Origin: OFTM382 sp964448185
GTDB lineage: Bacteria > Planctomycetota > Phycisphaerae > Phycisphaerales > UBA1924
DNA length: 14,201 nucleotides
Reading direction: 5' to 3'
Assembly (NCBI GenBank): GCA_964448185.1
Contig: CAYUVO010000064.1
Location: 1-14,201 of the forward strand
The position numbers and the translations under genes are program-made. Each line of letters opens with the position of its first letter. Within the stretch, counting starts at the first letter, position 1. Shown here piece after piece: positions 7,172 through 12,958 of the stretch. The notes beneath the pieces are model-generated. The model did no database searches and was not told where the DNA came from. It saw nothing but the letters and a program-made list of their open reading frames with translations.

Positions 7172-7428
7172 CTCAAGTCGAACGGGTCGTTCGATCGTGC
7201 CCTGTCGCTCGGTATAACAGTGATATTACACACAAGCGTTGTTCCTAGACGTAGATCGTCGAACGATACCCCCTCGTGACGGGGTTGAGCAATCGCGAAC
7301 TCAACGAAAGTGTCGTTCGATCGAAACGGACATGTAAATCGGAGCAACATAATCGACGATCTGTGGCGCTCAATCACGGCCCCTTGATCGCTGAGCAGGA
7401 ATCCTTCTTGATGAACTAAGAGTTTCAT
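7114..7428 (-). CDS. Unrecognised ORF, possibly the front part of a broken gene
   Basis: From the ATG at 7428 this encodes 104 residues; AAGG eight bases upstream may serve as an SD. I recognise no family. The sequence alternates hydrophobic and polar residues as in a beta protein (for example FVEFAIAQPRHEGVSFDD, LRLGTTLVCNITVIPSD, then FDLSWWRGGNAAITDITVV). The composition is less GC-rich than the flanking housekeeping genes. No signal peptide is visible. If it once continued in the frame of the dockerin-like fragment (6923-7171), the whole would be a roughly 170-residue protein with a dockerin-like end. It may equally be an independent small gene or a remnant. Confidence 0.35.
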   Translation of the reverse strand: MKLLVHQEGFLLSDQGAVIERHRSSIMLLRFTCPFRSNDTFVEFAIAQPRHEGVSFDDLRLGTTLVCNITVIPSDRARSNDPFDLSWWRGGNAAITDITVVSAE

Positions 7429-7552
7429 AGTTACGGCCTTCCGTCCACTCTCATTGTGACCACTGGGATGGCACCTGTGGCAGATCGCTTCACTCCCCCA
7501 CCCGACCGAGTTCAAGCTCGGCTGAACACTGGAACACTACGGGGGCATCAAG

Positions 7553-7801
7553 CTACGCACGTCCAAAGACGTGGTCCACGTACTTAGTTGCGGCTTCCAA
7601 CTCTTCTGGAGCGGCGAATTCTTGATACAATAAATGGTGCATCCGGAGAGCGCAGCGAATTGCACCAAGAACCTCCAAGGCCGAACTCCCCGCGTGTAAC
7701 GCGTCGTAGAGTTGCGCCGCGGCTTCGTCGTGATCGGTCGCCTTGCAGTGCTCGATCAGACGCCTCGCGAGTGCATAAACGTCCTCAGAGTTTGAAACCA
7801 T
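7553..7801 (-). CDS. Small helical protein of unknown function
   Basis: Encodes 82 residues, largely predicted helical: ALARRLIEHCKATDHDEAAAQLYDALHAG, then SALEVLGAIRCALRMHHLL (these blocks lie at residues 10-57), ending ELEAATKYVDHVFG. The pattern 'D.LHAGSSALEVLGAIR' resembles small helical proteins that I have the impression occur repeatedly in bacterial genomes, but I cannot name a family. The ATG at 7801 has GAGG six bases upstream. An in-frame ATG at 7813 overlaps (as ATGA) the TGA of a short upstream frame reading into 7812-7810. Such a tight junction is typical of toxin-immunity or operonic pairs, so an immunity-like role is conceivable, with no direct evidence. Confidence 0.65.
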   Translation of the reverse strand: MVSNSEDVYALARRLIEHCKATDHDEAAAQLYDALHAGSSALEVLGAIRCALRMHHLLYQEFAAPEELEAATKYVDHVFGRA

Positions 7802-7809
7802 CGTTATCC

Positions 7810-7915
7810 TCATGGCATGTAGAACGAGTCTGTGATGAAATCGCCAGCGTTGTCTACTGCCTCCATCCCACCACCAAGATTGGATGGAATTCCAGAAGAT
7901 GGCCTTGATATTGTC
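7810..7915 (-). pseudogene. Short open tail between two genes, possible protein remnant
   Basis: After the lipoprotein stop (7916), the frame ending at 7810 reads, in its last residues, SSGIPSNLGGGMEAVDNAG and then DFITDSFYMP. The composition looks like a real protein end rather than a random antisense frame. It has no start of its own: upstream the same frame runs antisense-like through the lipoprotein gene as Pro/Arg/Ser-rich sequence. Its TGA abuts the start of the 82-residue gene. It may be the C-terminal stub of a deleted gene that preceded that gene. It is only about 34 codons, so chance cannot be excluded. Confidence 0.3.
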
Positions 7916-8395
7916 TTACCGCGCCTGCACGCCCGCGCCGGGGTTGGGCGGCGGTGGGGCGGCGAGGTCGTTCGAGCGGTCCATGCGTTGGGGCTTGAGC
8001 CGCGCCCAGCGGAGGGCGGCGGGTGTGCCGAAGACGCGGATGGCGTAGGGCTCGCCGTCGATGTTGACTCGCACGGGCTTGCCAATGGCTCCCGATTCTG
8101 GGTCGGTCGGGATGAGGACCACGCCGAGGACGCCGTTGGTGGTTTCGGTGGCTGGTTCGATGGAACTCGTCGCCGACCCGCCGGGCGAGACGGTCAGCGT
8201 GGGTGTTCCTGAGAGCGTGACCATCTCGATGTCGATGTTCGCGGTTGAATCGTTGAGGAGTGTGAAGGTGGCCGGGCCCGGGCCGTGGGTGGTGCCGGTG
8301 GAGGCGCACCCGCCCGCAAGCCCTCCCACAAGCCCAGCAGCGAGCAGGCCACCGGTTGTCATCAGGGCACTACAGATTCGTCGCAGGGTCGTCAT
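7916..8395 (-). CDS. Putative lipoprotein
   Basis: Encodes 159 residues. A basic start (MTTLRR) and a hydrophobic stretch rich in Leu/Ala/Gly lead to a lipobox-like LAGGC with Cys30 as the presumed lipidated residue. The mature part begins with a Ser/Thr/Gly-rich linker, then FTLLNDSTANIDIEMVTLSG, a VSPGGSATSS turn, and DGEPYAIRVFG, ending in a Pro-rich tail. This layout parallels the lipoprotein at 10269-10703. I recognise no named domain. The ATG at 8395 is chosen because AGGAG lies eight bases upstream; a more upstream in-frame start at 8434 would lack this and would spoil the signal peptide. The start lies inside the end of the small gene 8370-8645, suggesting co-expression. Confidence 0.75.
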   Translation of the reverse strand: MTTLRRICSALMTTGGLLAAGLVGGLAGGCASTGTTHGPGPATFTLLNDSTANIDIEMVTLSGTPTLTVSPGGSATSSIEPATETTNGVLGVVLIPTDPESGAIGKPVRVNIDGEPYAIRVFGTPAALRWARLKPQRMDRSNDLAAPPPPNPGAGVQAR

Positions 8396-8645
8396 CGGGG
8401 GTTCTCCTTGAGATCGGATCGTCTGCTGTGGCATCGGTCGATGATGGCGCGGGCAGCGAGATTTCTTCGATGGTGGTCCGCCGAAGGGTGACCGGGCCCG
8501 CGGGTGTAGCGCGTTGTTCGGTAGAGGTTTCGCGTCGGACTTCGTAGGTGTCAGGCGTCGAGACGTCGGCCTTGAAGCCTTTGGTGATGTAGCCCAGGCA
8601 TTGTCCGATGTTCCGCATCAGGCTGTTGTGTGAGGACTTTGTCAT
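8370..8645 (-). CDS. Small conserved-looking protein downstream of nuoE
   Basis: Encodes 91 residues of unknown function. The first 25 residues are amphipathic and basic (RNIGQCLGYITKGFKADV). The middle contains a compact motif, AGPVTLRRTTIEEISL, and the last third is low-complexity Asp/Thr/Pro. No membrane segment or signal peptide is seen. It begins 12 nt after the nuoE stop and overlaps the start of the next lipoprotein gene by 26 nt, so the three genes probably form one transcript. The close linkage to nuoE hints at a role connected with Complex I, but this is inference from position alone. The SD is weak. Confidence 0.6.
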   Translation of the reverse strand: MTKSSHNSLMRNIGQCLGYITKGFKADVSTPDTYEVRRETSTEQRATPAGPVTLRRTTIEEISLPAPSSTDATADDPISRRTPDDDPATNL

Positions 8646-8657
8646 GAACCGCTGCTG

Positions 8658-9197
8658 CTAGTGGCCTTTGGCGTTGCGTGCCGCGTCGATGAGATCGAGG
8701 ATGGATTCGGGTGTGACGTTTTCGTGGAGGGTTTCGTCGATGAGGGCCGCGGGAGCTGTGCCGCAAGAGCCGAGGCATTCGAGCTCGATGAGGGTGAACT
8801 CACCGTCGTCGGTGGTTTCGCCTACATCGACGCCGAGTTTGTCTTTGACAGCTTGGGTGATGCAGGGTTGGCCGGTGAACTCACAGGCGATGGATCGGCA
8901 GACCGCGACGACATGGCGACCCTTGGGGCGGAGCCAGTATTCTTCGTAGAACGTGGCGGTGTCGATGACTTCGGCGGGCGCGATCTCGAGGAACTCGGCG
9001 ATTTCGAGCATGGCTTGCTGGGGCAGCCAGCCGTTCTCGTGCTGGACCGCGTGGAGCGTGGGCAAGAGGGCTGCGTGGGTGGTCTCGTAGCGGGGCAGGA
9101 TCGTCCCTCGCAAGGACGCCTTGAGCGCTTCGGTAAGGAAGGGCTCATCGCGTCGTTCGATCGCGGCGGTCGCTGAGGGCTTTGGGATCCACGCCAT
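8658..9197 (-). CDS. nuoE: NADH-quinone oxidoreductase subunit E (24 kDa, 2Fe-2S)
   Basis: Encodes 179 residues. NuoE is the thioredoxin-like 2Fe-2S subunit of the NADH-dehydrogenase arm of Complex I, next to NuoF. The four cluster ligands are present as Cys100 and Cys105 (CRSIAC) and Cys141 and Cys145 (CLGSC), with the same intervals (5, 36, 4) as the E. coli protein. Other family marks are the helical N-terminal part ending HAVQHENGWLP and the ATFYEEY motif at 81-87. The start at ATG 9197 has GGAG eight bases upstream; the open frame continues to 9374 but that stretch is Pro/Ser-rich and unlike the family. nuoF does not follow; instead a small gene and a lipoprotein do, and nuoD lies 3.8 kb upstream. 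Confidence 0.96.
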   Translation of the reverse strand: MAWIPKPSATAAIERRDEPFLTEALKASLRGTILPRYETTHAALLPTLHAVQHENGWLPQQAMLEIAEFLEIAPAEVIDTATFYEEYWLRPKGRHVVAVCRSIACEFTGQPCITQAVKDKLGVDVGETTDDGEFTLIELECLGSCGTAPAALIDETLHENVTPESILDLIDAARNAKGH

Positions 9198-9238
9198 GGC
9201 TGACTCTCCGTAAGGAAGGGGGTCACATAAGGGAATCA

Positions 9239-9244
9239 AAGTAT
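9239..9244 (-). promoter_or_regulatory. -10 box candidate for nuoE
   Basis: On the minus strand TATACT would place transcription start near 9232, about 35 nt before the nuoE ATG. The region 17 bp further upstream is C-rich and shows no -35. The presence of a box here agrees with nuoE being transcribed independently of nuoD. Confidence 0.35.
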
Positions 9245-9258
9245 AGGGGTGTTTTTTA

Positions 9259-9289
9259 GGGGAGGGCGGGGGGGGGCGGGCTGGGCGGG
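9259..9289 (+). other. G-tract cluster in a divergent intergenic region
   Basis: Six G-runs of three or more lie within 31 bases: GGGG, GGG, a run of nine G, GGG, GGG and GGG, separated by one or two bases. This has strong G-quadruplex potential on the plus strand, in the gap between nuoE (-) and the secreted-protein gene (+), just outside both candidate -10 boxes. Confidence 0.6.
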
Positions 9290-9295
9290 ATGAGG

Positions 9296-9301
9296 TAGAC
9301 T
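9296..9301 (+). promoter_or_regulatory. -10 box candidate for the secreted protein gene
   Basis: TAGACT preceded by GG gives a predicted start near 9308 and a short leader carrying GAGGAGG (9321-9327). The -35 position falls inside the G-tract cluster, so a conventional -35 is absent. Confidence 0.35.
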
Positions 9302-9334
9302 CGGGTGTTGAGGATGTTTTGAGGAGGATTTCTG

Positions 9335-10261
9335 ATGGCGACCAATCGTGCAGCATTGACGACCTTGGGCCCACTCATTGTGGTAGGCGGGGTACTCGCA
9401 GGGAGCAGCCACCAAGCGGCAGCGGGCGATGAGGTGGTCTTTGCCGGCACCGGCACCGAGTTTATCGTCCACCCCAAAGCGGAGTTCTTCGCGAGCACTC
9501 CCGTAGCCAACGGCACGCGGATGGAAATCGAAGCAACGACCGCCAACGTGGTGCTGGCTAAGTTCCTGCTGGCCACGCCGGGAACGTTCCAGGCCATCGG
9601 CGTCGGGGATGACCCGCTGTGCTTTCGCATTGAGCTTGAGATCACTCGCCTGAGCGACGACTTCGACCCGGTGTTTGCGATCAGCGACGGGACGAGCATC
9701 GTCGCAGGACAGATCGGGGACAACCCCAACGGCTCGGCGCGGGCCATCGCGGGCACCATTGCCGGTGCCGCCATCACCATCATCGAAGATCCGTTGATCT
9801 TCACACAGGCCGGGTTTGTGCCGATCGGTCAGAGCCTCACCGCAACCGTCGAAGTCACGCTCGAATCGGCACAGACCCAGGTGCGTGTGTTCTATCTCGC
9901 GGGTGATGCCACCGCGACGACGACGGTGACGCTCGATCCGCAGGCCGAGCTTTCGTTCATGCTGATCGCCAACTCGTTCGTCGAACCCTTCGAGCGGTAC
10001 GGCGTCGATCAGATCACGCTGCTCCGGCCCGACACATGCCCGGGTGATATCGCAGATGACATGGGTAACCCGCTCGGCGATGGCTCGGTGACGTTCGGCG
10101 ATTTCCTCGCGCTGCTCGGCTTGGTCGGGCCTTGCCCGGGCGGCGTATTTGGCTGCCCGGGTGATCTTGCTGACGACTTTGGCACAATCAACGGCGGCGA
10201 CGGGATGGTGAGCTTTGGCGATTTCCTTGCGCTGCTCTCGTTGGTGGGGCCTTGCCCGTAG
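9335..10261 (+). CDS. Secreted protein with two dockerin-like C-terminal units
   Basis: Encodes 308 residues. A signal peptide is visible at about 1-30 (hydrophobic LGPLIVVGGVLAG, then Ala-rich cleavage region before GDEVVF). The middle (about 31-234) is a beta-rich domain that I do not recognise. The C terminus holds two copies of a unit starting CPGD(I/L)ADD and ending DG.V.FGDFLALL.LVGPCP (residues 235-267 and 274-308). The Asp/Asn/Gly-rich stretch before the helix suggests an EF-hand-like Ca2+ loop, as in type I dockerins; the flanking Cys pairs may form disulfides. I associate such tails with many exported proteins of Phycisphaerales, with a probable sorting or anchoring role, not established here. 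GAGGAGG seven bases upstream fixes the ATG. It converges on the next gene with 7 nt between. Confidence 0.88.
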   Translation: MATNRAALTTLGPLIVVGGVLAGSSHQAAAGDEVVFAGTGTEFIVHPKAEFFASTPVANGTRMEIEATTANVVLAKFLLATPGTFQAIGVGDDPLCFRIELEITRLSDDFDPVFAISDGTSIVAGQIGDNPNGSARAIAGTIAGAAITIIEDPLIFTQAGFVPIGQSLTATVEVTLESAQTQVRVFYLAGDATATTTVTLDPQAELSFMLIANSFVEPFERYGVDQITLLRPDTCPGDIADDMGNPLGDGSVTFGDFLALLGLVGPCPGGVFGCPGDLADDFGTINGGDGMVSFGDFLALLSLVGPCP

Positions 10262-10268
10262 TGGCGCG

Positions 10269-10703
10269 CTATTCGTCGAGGGCGCCGTCGCTTGAGGCAC
10301 CGAATCGGAAGGGCGTGGAGTGGTCGAGGAGTCGCACGCGGATGAGGCTGTAGGCGGGGTCGCCATCGGTTTCGACGACGAATCGGCTCATGCCTCGGCT
10401 CATGGTTTTGCGTGTGGGCACGTTGCCGCGATCGCGGACGATCTCGACGGAGAGCTTGACGGTGTCGGTCAGTGGGACGCTTGAGGGGCCGAGCGTTGCG
10501 ATGCTCCCCGGGGGGAGCGTGACGGCGTCGAGCTCGATGGAATCGGCTGCGAACTGATCGTGCAGGAGGCGTGCTTCGAGGGTGAGGCTTGTCTCGTTGC
10601 TGATCTCGGCGGTGTACGACGTGGTGCAGCCGGTGGCGGGGAGCATGAGCAAGGCGGCGAATAAGCCACCGAGAGCAGAAATGATTCGAGGAGTGAGGGT
10701 CAT
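10269..10703 (-). CDS. Putative lipoprotein, similar in layout to the one at 7916-8395
   Basis: Encodes 144 residues. A lipoprotein-type signal (hydrophobic ALGGLFAALLML, then PATGC) places the lipidated Cys at residue 26. The mature part has YTAEISNETSLTLEARLL, then LPPGSIATLGPSS, and DGDPAYSLIRVRLLD. Each has a counterpart at matching order in the lipoprotein at 7916-8395 (N-D/E-S/T strand, PGGS.A turn, DGEPYAIRV strand). The shared order suggests a small beta-sandwich domain in both. No function is known to me. No SD precedes the ATG; instead TAGACT lies six bases upstream, the leaderless arrangement. The gene diverges from the DUF6065-family gene. Confidence 0.78.
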   Translation of the reverse strand: MTLTPRIISALGGLFAALLMLPATGCTTSYTAEISNETSLTLEARLLHDQFAADSIELDAVTLPPGSIATLGPSSVPLTDTVKLSVEIVRDRGNVPTRKTMSRGMSRFVVETDGDPAYSLIRVRLLDHSTPFRFGASSDGALDE

Positions 10704-10709
10704 GTTCCG

Positions 10710-10715
10710 AGTCTA
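10710..10715 (-). promoter_or_regulatory. -10-like box directly before the lipoprotein start
   Basis: Minus-strand TAGACT followed by exactly six bases and then the ATG at 10703, as expected if the transcript begins at the start codon. A partial -35 (TTCACG, minus strand at 10739-10734) is 18 bp away. Confidence 0.4.
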
Positions 10716-10757
10716 TCTCTTGGCGAGTCGGTGCGTGAATCTCTCGGCTTCATGTGG

Positions 10758-10763
10758 TACCGT
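10758..10763 (+). promoter_or_regulatory. -10-like box directly before the DUF6065 start
   Basis: TACCGT preceded by GG, with six bases to the ATG at 10770 and no SD. It mirrors the box of the divergent lipoprotein gene in the same 66-bp intergenic region, and it argues against the in-frame upstream starts at 10731 and 10752. Confidence 0.4.
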
Positions 10764-10769
10764 TGGGAC

Positions 10770-11567
10770 ATGTCTGAACCATCACACGACGTCTCCCAGA
10801 ACTCGCAGCAACAAACCCTGACCGCGTACCGTCTGGGGGACACCACGGGGTGGTCGATTGTGCCCGCCGAGCGTTCGCGGGAGTGGATGGATCGCACGCC
10901 GCGGAAGGCGGCGTACTGGTGTCTGCCGGTGGCGATGGCCAATCAGGCGGGGTGGATCATCCGGCTGCCCTCGATGGTCACCGCGACATGGACCGGCAAG
11001 GACAGCGCCGATGCGGTCAAGCTCGATTTTCCGGGCAAGACTAACCGGCTCAAGGGGTTGGTGGGGACGAACTTTGGCGCAGGGATTGTGAGCTTTGCGC
11101 TGCCTTGGGTTTTCAAGACGAATGACGGGACGGGCCTGTGGGTTCGCGGCGAGCCTAATGGGCATGTGCCCGACTGCGTGCCGCTCGAAGGGATCGTCGA
11201 GACGGACTGGTCGCCCTTTCCGTTTACGATGAACTACCGGATCGTCAAACGCAATACCACGGTGTATTTCCCTGAGGGGATGGCGTTGTGCATTTTGTCG
11301 CCCGTGCGGATGGATTTGTTTGAGGCGACCAAGCCGCGGATGATGAACGCGAGCGATGATCCCGAGCTGGTTGAAGAACTCAATCGGCACGCCAAGAAGC
11401 GCAAGATGCAGACGGGCCAGATCAAGCCCGACGCGGACATGGTGGATTCACAGGGGCGGACGAAGCCGGTGCTCGATTACTTCAAGGGCGAAACGACTGC
11501 GGGCGAATCGGGCGAGGGCAAACACCGCAAGGCGTTTGAGCTTGATGGGTTTGAGCCGGAGCGGTAG
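10770..11567 (+). CDS. DUF6065 family protein
   Basis: Encodes 265 residues. I recognise the family by its order of motifs: W(M)D.TP.KAAYWCLP(V/L).(M/I)ANQAGW near residues 40-62, NFGAGIVSFALPWVF around 110-125, GLWVRGEPN, PLEGIVETDW(SP)FPFTMNYRI around 150-170, and PEGMALCILSPV. Members are cytoplasmic proteins of unknown biochemical role with a predicted beta-rich fold; no catalytic residues can be assigned. The tail (about 225-265) is charged and includes AKKRKMQTG. No signal peptide. The ATG at 10770 is preferred because of the adjoining TACCGT box. The next gene begins 82 nt downstream behind its own promoter-like sequence. Confidence 0.85.
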   Translation: MSEPSHDVSQNSQQQTLTAYRLGDTTGWSIVPAERSREWMDRTPRKAAYWCLPVAMANQAGWIIRLPSMVTATWTGKDSADAVKLDFPGKTNRLKGLVGTNFGAGIVSFALPWVFKTNDGTGLWVRGEPNGHVPDCVPLEGIVETDWSPFPFTMNYRIVKRNTTVYFPEGMALCILSPVRMDLFEATKPRMMNASDDPELVEELNRHAKKRKMQTGQIKPDADMVDSQGRTKPVLDYFKGETTAGESGEGKHRKAFELDGFEPER

Positions 11568-11595
11568 GGGGGGTTGCTCAGCTCGGCACGAGGGG

Positions 11596-11623
11596 TTGGA
11601 GATTTCCTGCGATCTGGTATGCT
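11596..11623 (+). promoter_or_regulatory. Promoter candidate for the 11650-12914 gene pair
   Basis: TTGGAG (11596-11601) and TATGCT (11618-11623, preceded by GG) are separated by 16 bases. Transcription from about 11630 would give a 20-nt leader containing AAAGGGG and GAAGAG, possible SD sequences, before the ATG at 11650. Confidence 0.4.
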
Positions 11624-11649
11624 GTGCGCAGCGAAAGGGGCGAAGAGCC

Positions 11650-12471
11650 ATGAGCAAGCCTGAGGACAGAATCCCATCAGTAAGCGATATTGCCCGATTG
11701 CCGCGATGGGCGCAGGTGGCATTCGCTGCGCGGTGTGCCCGGCGGGTTCAGCCGTTGTTCAAGTACTTCTGGCCAGATGCCAAAGTCGAGTATGCCACAG
11801 CTATTCGAGAATCGCTTGACGCCGTGGAAGCAATATGTATAAAGCCGAGGCACGCGGCGGTGTCGACACCAAGACGGATACTCGACCGGCTTGCCATTGT
11901 GGAGGATGCTTTTGCATACGAAACCTCCTCTGCACAGTCATGGTTACGGGCTAAGGATATCGTTGAGGGCGTGATCGCATCTGTTCAAGCTGCCGCATAT
12001 GCACTTGGTGCATTTGAAAATTTTGCGGATGATTTGTATCAATCAGAGCACGCAGCCTCAGACGCGGTTGAGATTGCAAGTGAGATATTAGAAGAGGTAG
12101 CTACCTCACTCGACAGAGCTATTGTGCGGGACTACCAGCTCCTCGCCTCTTCAGCAAACAAGCTGAACTGGACGGACGAAACGCCCGTGCCACCAGAGGT
12201 TTTTGGCGCAATGTGGCCCGAAGGCGAGCCGGAGGGGTGGCCGGAAGAAGGGCGGGAACCGTTGCTCGGTGCGACTGCCTATGAGCTGTCAGTTGTCGGT
12301 CCGGATGGAGTAGACGCGAAGGCGGTACGAAAGCGAACAGTGAAGCTGCTTCGGCTCATGGACCGGTATGTGCGAGCCTCGGGTGGGAACGGTGTTCGGC
12401 TTGAAGACGACGCAGGGGTGACAGAGACGTCGCCTTATAACGCTCCGCAGCCTGTAGGCGGGGGTGCGTAA
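11650..12471 (+). CDS. Unknown helical protein, first gene of a coupled pair
   Basis: Encodes 273 residues. I do not recognise a named domain. The N terminus carries LPRWAQVAFAARCARRVQPLF (given here only as residues 17-36), an amphipathic Arg/Ala-rich helix followed by FWPDAKVEYATAIRESLDA. The middle is almost entirely helix-forming with Ala spaced every three or four residues (ASVQAAAYALGAFENF, HAASDAVEIASEILEE). Near 190-215 a Trp/Pro/Glu-rich segment follows (VPPEVFGAMWPEGEPEGW), then a charged helical end. No signal peptide or membrane segment is visible. Codon use looks less GC-biased than in the nuo and cysS genes. The stop TAA overlaps the ATG of the next gene by one base, so the two are translationally coupled. 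Confidence 0.75.
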   Translation: MSKPEDRIPSVSDIARLPRWAQVAFAARCARRVQPLFKYFWPDAKVEYATAIRESLDAVEAICIKPRHAAVSTPRRILDRLAIVEDAFAYETSSAQSWLRAKDIVEGVIASVQAAAYALGAFENFADDLYQSEHAASDAVEIASEILEEVATSLDRAIVRDYQLLASSANKLNWTDETPVPPEVFGAMWPEGEPEGWPEEGREPLLGATAYELSVVGPDGVDAKAVRKRTVKLLRLMDRYVRASGGNGVRLEDDAGVTETSPYNAPQPVGGGA

Positions 12472-12914
12472 TGGCGATCAAACGCACACGAACGATTACG
12501 CGTAAGCGTGTTACAAATAAGCTTCGGATTGGCGGCGACGAGAACGACAAGAAGGGGATCTGGGAACGGCTCGTCGCCATAATATTAGAAAAACTGCCAC
12601 TTTCTGGTTCATGGGAACGAACCACAGAGACAACCACCATCGATGAAACTGTCGAATCAGACGCGGATCACTTTACAGCTGTGGACGAACAAGCTGAGGC
12701 ACATCTTCAAGAAGACGCTCAACGGGTTCTGGAAGCCGAGGCGGTGGCAGCGGAACAGAAGGAATTGGCAAAGGGTGACGACAACTCAGCATCTCCGGAA
12801 GAGATTGCAGAGACCATGCGAGAGATCGCTCAAGAACTCCAAGCAATGCAAGAAGATGGCTACGAGGTCAACTTGAAAGAGCTGCCCCTACCGGACGAAA
12901 GCAACGACGCCTGA
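12471..12914 (+). CDS. Unknown charged protein, second gene of a coupled pair
   Basis: Encodes 147 residues. The first 30 residues are strongly basic (KRTRTITRKRVTNKLRI), followed by one short hydrophobic helix (IWERLVAIILEKLPL, about 30-44). The rest is acidic and predicted helical or coiled coil (EQAEAHLQEDAQRVLEAEAVAAEQKEL, split over residues 72-98; then EIAETMREIAQELQAMQEDG). It ends in an acidic tail. I find no recognisable family. The polarised charge, basic at the start and acidic at the end, suggests a nucleic-acid or membrane-surface contact plus self-assembly, which is inference. It is coupled to the preceding gene by a one-base overlap (TAATG) and followed by a hairpin. Confidence 0.7.
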   Translation: MAIKRTRTITRKRVTNKLRIGGDENDKKGIWERLVAIILEKLPLSGSWERTTETTTIDETVESDADHFTAVDEQAEAHLQEDAQRVLEAEAVAAEQKELAKGDDNSASPEEIAETMREIAQELQAMQEDGYEVNLKELPLPDESNDA

Positions 12915-12917
12915 GCA

Positions 12918-12936
12918 CACGGCTCACAGAGCCGTG
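12918..12936 (+). terminator. Hairpin between converging genes, possible bidirectional terminator
   Basis: CACGGCTC (12918-12925) and GAGCCGTG (12929-12936) form a perfect 8-bp stem with an ACA loop, in the 44-nt gap between the converging 12471 gene and nuoD. No adjacent T-run is present. The stem overlaps one copy of a direct repeat GCACACGG (12915-12922 and 12937-12944), so it could also be a REP-like element. Confidence 0.5.
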
Positions 12937-12958
12937 GCACACGGAGCGGGATGCGTAT

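Noticed and set aside
9198..9374. Upstream extension of nuoE to 9374
   Set aside because: The added residues are Pro/Ser-rich, cross the G-tract cluster and the -10 box, and are not part of the family; the ATG at 9197 has an SD.
9236..10366. 376-codon minus-strand frame opposite the secreted protein gene
   Set aside because: It covers a gene with SD, signal peptide and dockerin-like repeats on the plus strand, and its own sequence is Arg/Asp/His-rich shadow composition.
11356..11649. Extension of the 11650 gene upstream into the DUF6065 gene
   Set aside because: The extra sequence is an out-of-frame reading of the DUF6065 gene's end; a promoter-like sequence and possible SD precede the ATG at 11650.
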